Source: Candidatus Bathyarchaeota archaeon
GTDB lineage: Archaea; Thermoproteota; Bathyarchaeia; Bathyarchaeales; DTEX01
NCBI GenBank assembly: GCA_003601725.1
Contig: PIYJ01000028.1
Span: forward strand, 909-14,148
Direction: 5' to 3'
DNA length: 13,240 bases
Positions 10,913-13,240 of this stretch are shown piece by piece (the stretch's first letter is position 1; every line of letters starts with the position of its first letter). The translations under genes and the position numbers were made by a program. Under the pieces are notes generated by a model. That model made no database searches. It was not told the origin of the DNA and saw only the letters and a program-made list of their open reading frames with translations.

Positions 10913-13240
10913 TGTTGTTCGCCGTCTGTTGCTTTGATACGTATAGTCTTTATCTCGAAGGGGGCGAGGGGAATACTTATCGTATTTTGTCTTGCATCGA
11001 TGGGTTTAACTTTTCTCTCGAGAAGATCTGACTCGTAAGCCTCTTGAACGTTAAAATTAACAATCAATTCAACGTTGGTTTTCTCTCCTGTTGCATCGTA
11101 AATTCTGATTATGAGGTCTTCGGAATTCACCGCTTTTTTCACGCTGGAGACAACAACGTTTTCAGGCGTAACCTTTAGAAAGCTGAATTCTTCAGGCTTA
11201 GATCCGTTGACGACTGAGGGATCCATAACGACGACTGCCTCCAGAGGATGGTTAATCTCGTATCCCCTTCGGAAGGTTAATGCTTCTTTCCAGCTGCCTC
11301 TATGCGGATAGAGTGAGTATCTCACCCTGTGGGTTCCAACGTCAGGTCGGGGATCGGGGCTGTAGCTGGTTCTGATGAGGGTCATGCGGATAGTATTGCC
11401 TTTGGCGTCGAAGCCGTATTTGCAGTCATTTAGAAGGCTCACGCCGTATCCTTCATCTGAAATGTCAACCCATCTAAGAGCGGGGACCTCTGTGCCGTCA
11501 GCTGTTCTCTCGATATAGCCGAATGGGATCTCGTAAGTCACTTTGGAATCTCCAAGTATGGGGGTAAATGAAACCTTAAGCATCGGAGCTTCTACGCGGT
11601 CATTTGAAGCTTCCCTCCAATCGATAATCGTGTCAAAATCTACTCTTGGGACCCCTTCATAAAGCGATATGTACTGAGTGATCTTTGAATTGAGAGGTTT
11701 ATGAATCACTCTTAATGTTGCTTTCACAGGTCCCTTCTCGACAAGTTCAATGGTTGCATCCCTTATGAGATTCTCTATTCGACTTATTTCACCTATAACC
11801 CAAGCAGACATGGGATGAGGCAGCTCATATAACACTTGGAAGAGATTGCTGAATATCGGCTTAGTATATGGGAATCTTTCCTTTTTGAAGACGAATCTAT
11901 TCTGAGCCTTGTCTAGTAAGGAGATTATCGTCCCTGAATCTCGATCTATTTCAATCTTGAAATACTCGTTTTCAATCATGTTTCCATCGCATTTGATTGT
12001 TGAAGACGGCTCATACTCGTTTTTTCCATCGATCAAATAATACGTTTTATAACCTATCGGGGGCATCTTAGCGACAAAAATCAATTCTTCCCCGTCAAAT
12101 TGAGCCTTAGCTTTCTCCCGTCCATCAGCCGAGATCAGCACCGGTCTATCGGGAATCTTTTCTTTTGGAATCTTCACTTTCACGATGTCAACACGATCCC
12201 AAGATAACGGATTAAAGACTACCACTGCAATTTCCGATCTAGAAAAACTTATTTGATGAGCTAATTTTTGAAATGAAGATTCTAGGATTCCCCGGGCGAT
12301 TCTCATGGATTCTTCTGCTAGTCTCTTTGGGTAAATGTACGCTTCAGATGTGCCGCTTCCATCCAGTATATCGTGGAACTGATTGAAGAGCATGTTACGC
12401 CACGCCTTCTTTATACGGTCTCGCGGATAGTCTCCAGAAAGGACGGCGAATTTCTCCACGTCCACGAGAAGCCTTTCACATAGCCTATTGTATCTCTTTA
12501 TATCACTATGCGTCGTATAGCATCCATCAAAAACGAATTGCAACTCATCATTGATAACGGGGATTCTCTTGCTATCCAGCTCGTTTTGGACTTCCCTGAA
12601 AAAATCATGCGTCGTGCTGAAGAATACGTTAGGCAGCAATTCCTTCTCTTGAATCTTATATGCAGCCTCGATATCTTCTATGGTTGCTCCTCCTCCATGA
12701 TTACCAACACCATAAACGAACATGCTTGTCTTTAGACCGTACCTCTCGTAAAGTTCAATAACGAGATCAACGATCCTCTTCGGAGTTACAAAATTATTAT
12801 AGACGCTTGAGAAGGCTAAAACTCTCGACCCGTCAGGAGACTCCCACCAAAAAATCGGCTCTCCTTTACTACATCTCATAAAATAGTAGTATCTGCCACC
12901 GGTTTTGCGGATGATCTGAGGTAAAGTCCAGACGTGCCCAAAGGTATCCGGTTCCCAGCAGACCTCAGGTTCAAATCCGAACTTCTCTTTAATGTATTGT
13001 TTAGCCTCAAGGAACTGTCTGATTAATGCCTCGTTGCCAGCCATGTTCAGATCTGCCTCAACCCACATTGAGGCGGTTATGTCCCATCTTTCCTCTTCTG
13101 CGCGTTTTTTTATCGATTCAAAGATTTCAGGAAACTCTTCCTCAACGATTTTATAGACCGCCGCTTGACTCTGTGAAAAACAGAAGTCTGGATACTTCTC
13201 CATGAATCTTAGCATCGTAATGAAGGTGTCTCTTACCGTT
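10909..13240 (-). CDS. Glycoside hydrolase family 38 alpha-mannosidase-like protein (5' truncated)
   Basis: At least 776 residues. The frame stays open through the window edge, so the ATG at 13213-13215 is internal and the true start lies beyond 13240. Counting from that Met, recognisable GH38 elements are SQSQAAVYK (14-22), MWVEADLNMAGNEALIRQ (50-67), WEPDTFGH (87-94) whose Asp90 is the expected nucleophile and zinc ligand, GNHGGG (171-176) and FNQFHDILDGSGTSEAY (about 283-300), which holds a further zinc-ligand His. The N-terminal HxD zinc pair is in the missing part. The C-terminal 400 residues are the beta-rich domains of the family, with DKAQNRFV and YPHRGSW. No signal peptide can be judged. 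Likely substrates are alpha-mannosides of glycans or mannosylated osmolytes. No partner glycan gene is in the window. Confidence 0.87.
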   Translation of the reverse strand, partial: TVRDTFITMLRFMEKYPDFCFSQSQAAVYKIVEEEFPEIFESIKKRAEEERWDITASMWVEADLNMAGNEALIRQFLEAKQYIKEKFGFEPEVCWEPDTFGHVWTLPQIIRKTGGRYYYFMRCSKGEPIFWWESPDGSRVLAFSSVYNNFVTPKRIVDLVIELYERYGLKTSMFVYGVGNHGGGATIEDIEAAYKIQEKELLPNVFFSTTHDFFREVQNELDSKRIPVINDELQFVFDGCYTTHSDIKRYNRLCERLLVDVEKFAVLSGDYPRDRIKKAWRNMLFNQFHDILDGSGTSEAYIYPKRLAEESMRIARGILESSFQKLAHQISFSRSEIAVVVFNPLSWDRVDIVKVKIPKEKIPDRPVLISADGREKAKAQFDGEELIFVAKMPPIGYKTYYLIDGKNEYEPSSTIKCDGNMIENEYFKIEIDRDSGTIISLLDKAQNRFVFKKERFPYTKPIFSNLFQVLYELPHPMSAWVIGEISRIENLIRDATIELVEKGPVKATLRVIHKPLNSKITQYISLYEGVPRVDFDTIIDWREASNDRVEAPMLKVSFTPILGDSKVTYEIPFGYIERTADGTEVPALRWVDISDEGYGVSLLNDCKYGFDAKGNTIRMTLIRTSYSPDPRPDVGTHRVRYSLYPHRGSWKEALTFRRGYEINHPLEAVVVMDPSVVNGSKPEEFSFLKVTPENVVVSSVKKAVNSEDLIIRIYDATGEKTNVELIVNFNVQEAYESDLLERKVKPIDARQNTISIPLAPFEIKTIRIKATDGEQH

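Noticed and set aside
1..13240. A defence system, prophage, CRISPR array or mobile element
   Set aside because: The nucleotidyltransferase pair raised the idea of a toxin-antitoxin module, but both proteins are large, similar to each other and lack an antitoxin partner. No integrase, transposase, terminal repeats or regularly spaced repeats are present.

Overview
The window looks like a piece of an archaeal chromosome, probably from an uncultured lineage. The evidence is the gene content: tetrahydromethanopterin (H4MPT) biosynthesis genes, an archaeal-type AMP phosphorylase, a membrane-anchored winged-helix regulator of the kind found in archaea, a stand-alone DUF123 protein and archaeal predicted nucleotidyltransferases. 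Ribosome binding sites of the GGAGGTGATC type, frequent TTG starts and AT-rich TATA-like boxes upstream of genes agree with this. I cannot place it in a phylum from this sequence. The DNA is gene-dense. No gene-free stretch exceeds about 240 bases, and I see no rRNA, tRNA, CRISPR array, insertion sequence or phage gene.

Layout. Bases 1-138 are the end of an unrecognised plus-strand gene. Next is a divergent pterin block. On the minus strand are mptE (6-hydroxymethyl-dihydropterin pyrophosphokinase, 879-1676) and a dmrX-like dihydromethanopterin reductase (135-875). On the plus strand are a DUF447 flavin-fold protein (1900-2553) and a CitG-like triphosphoribosyl-transferase homologue (2550-3569). 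Directly behind them is a predicted nucleotidyltransferase (3579-4604), which meets a clear paralogue of itself tail to tail (4601-5650, minus). The AMP phosphorylase gene (5887-7431, plus) faces mntP, a manganese exporter (7451-8008, minus). Upstream of mntP on the same strand are a signal-peptide/CARDB/TM/winged-helix protein (8224-9366) and a MoaD/ThiS-like small protein ending in GG (9470-9799). A plus-strand pair follows, DUF123 (9847-10437) and a RimI-like acetyltransferase (10412-10912). The end is a GH38 alpha-mannosidase family gene on the minus strand whose 5' end lies outside the window.

How the genes work together. MptE makes the activated pterin early in H4MPT synthesis and DmrX performs the last reduction, so both ends of the pathway are encoded in one two-gene operon. 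The oppositely oriented DUF447 and CitG-like genes are good candidates for unassigned middle steps. The CitG-like protein is the most interesting because H4MPT contains an alpha-linked phosphoribosyl group and CitG enzymes form alpha-ribosyl links using ATP. AMP phosphorylase belongs to archaeal nucleoside monophosphate salvage into ribose-1,5-bisphosphate. The remaining genes look like ordinary housekeeping or accessory genes with no obvious shared pathway.

Three of the four convergent junctions overlap by exactly four bases at the stop codons, and the fourth is 19 bases long. The 215-base region upstream of mntP carries an unusual number of short inverted repeats.
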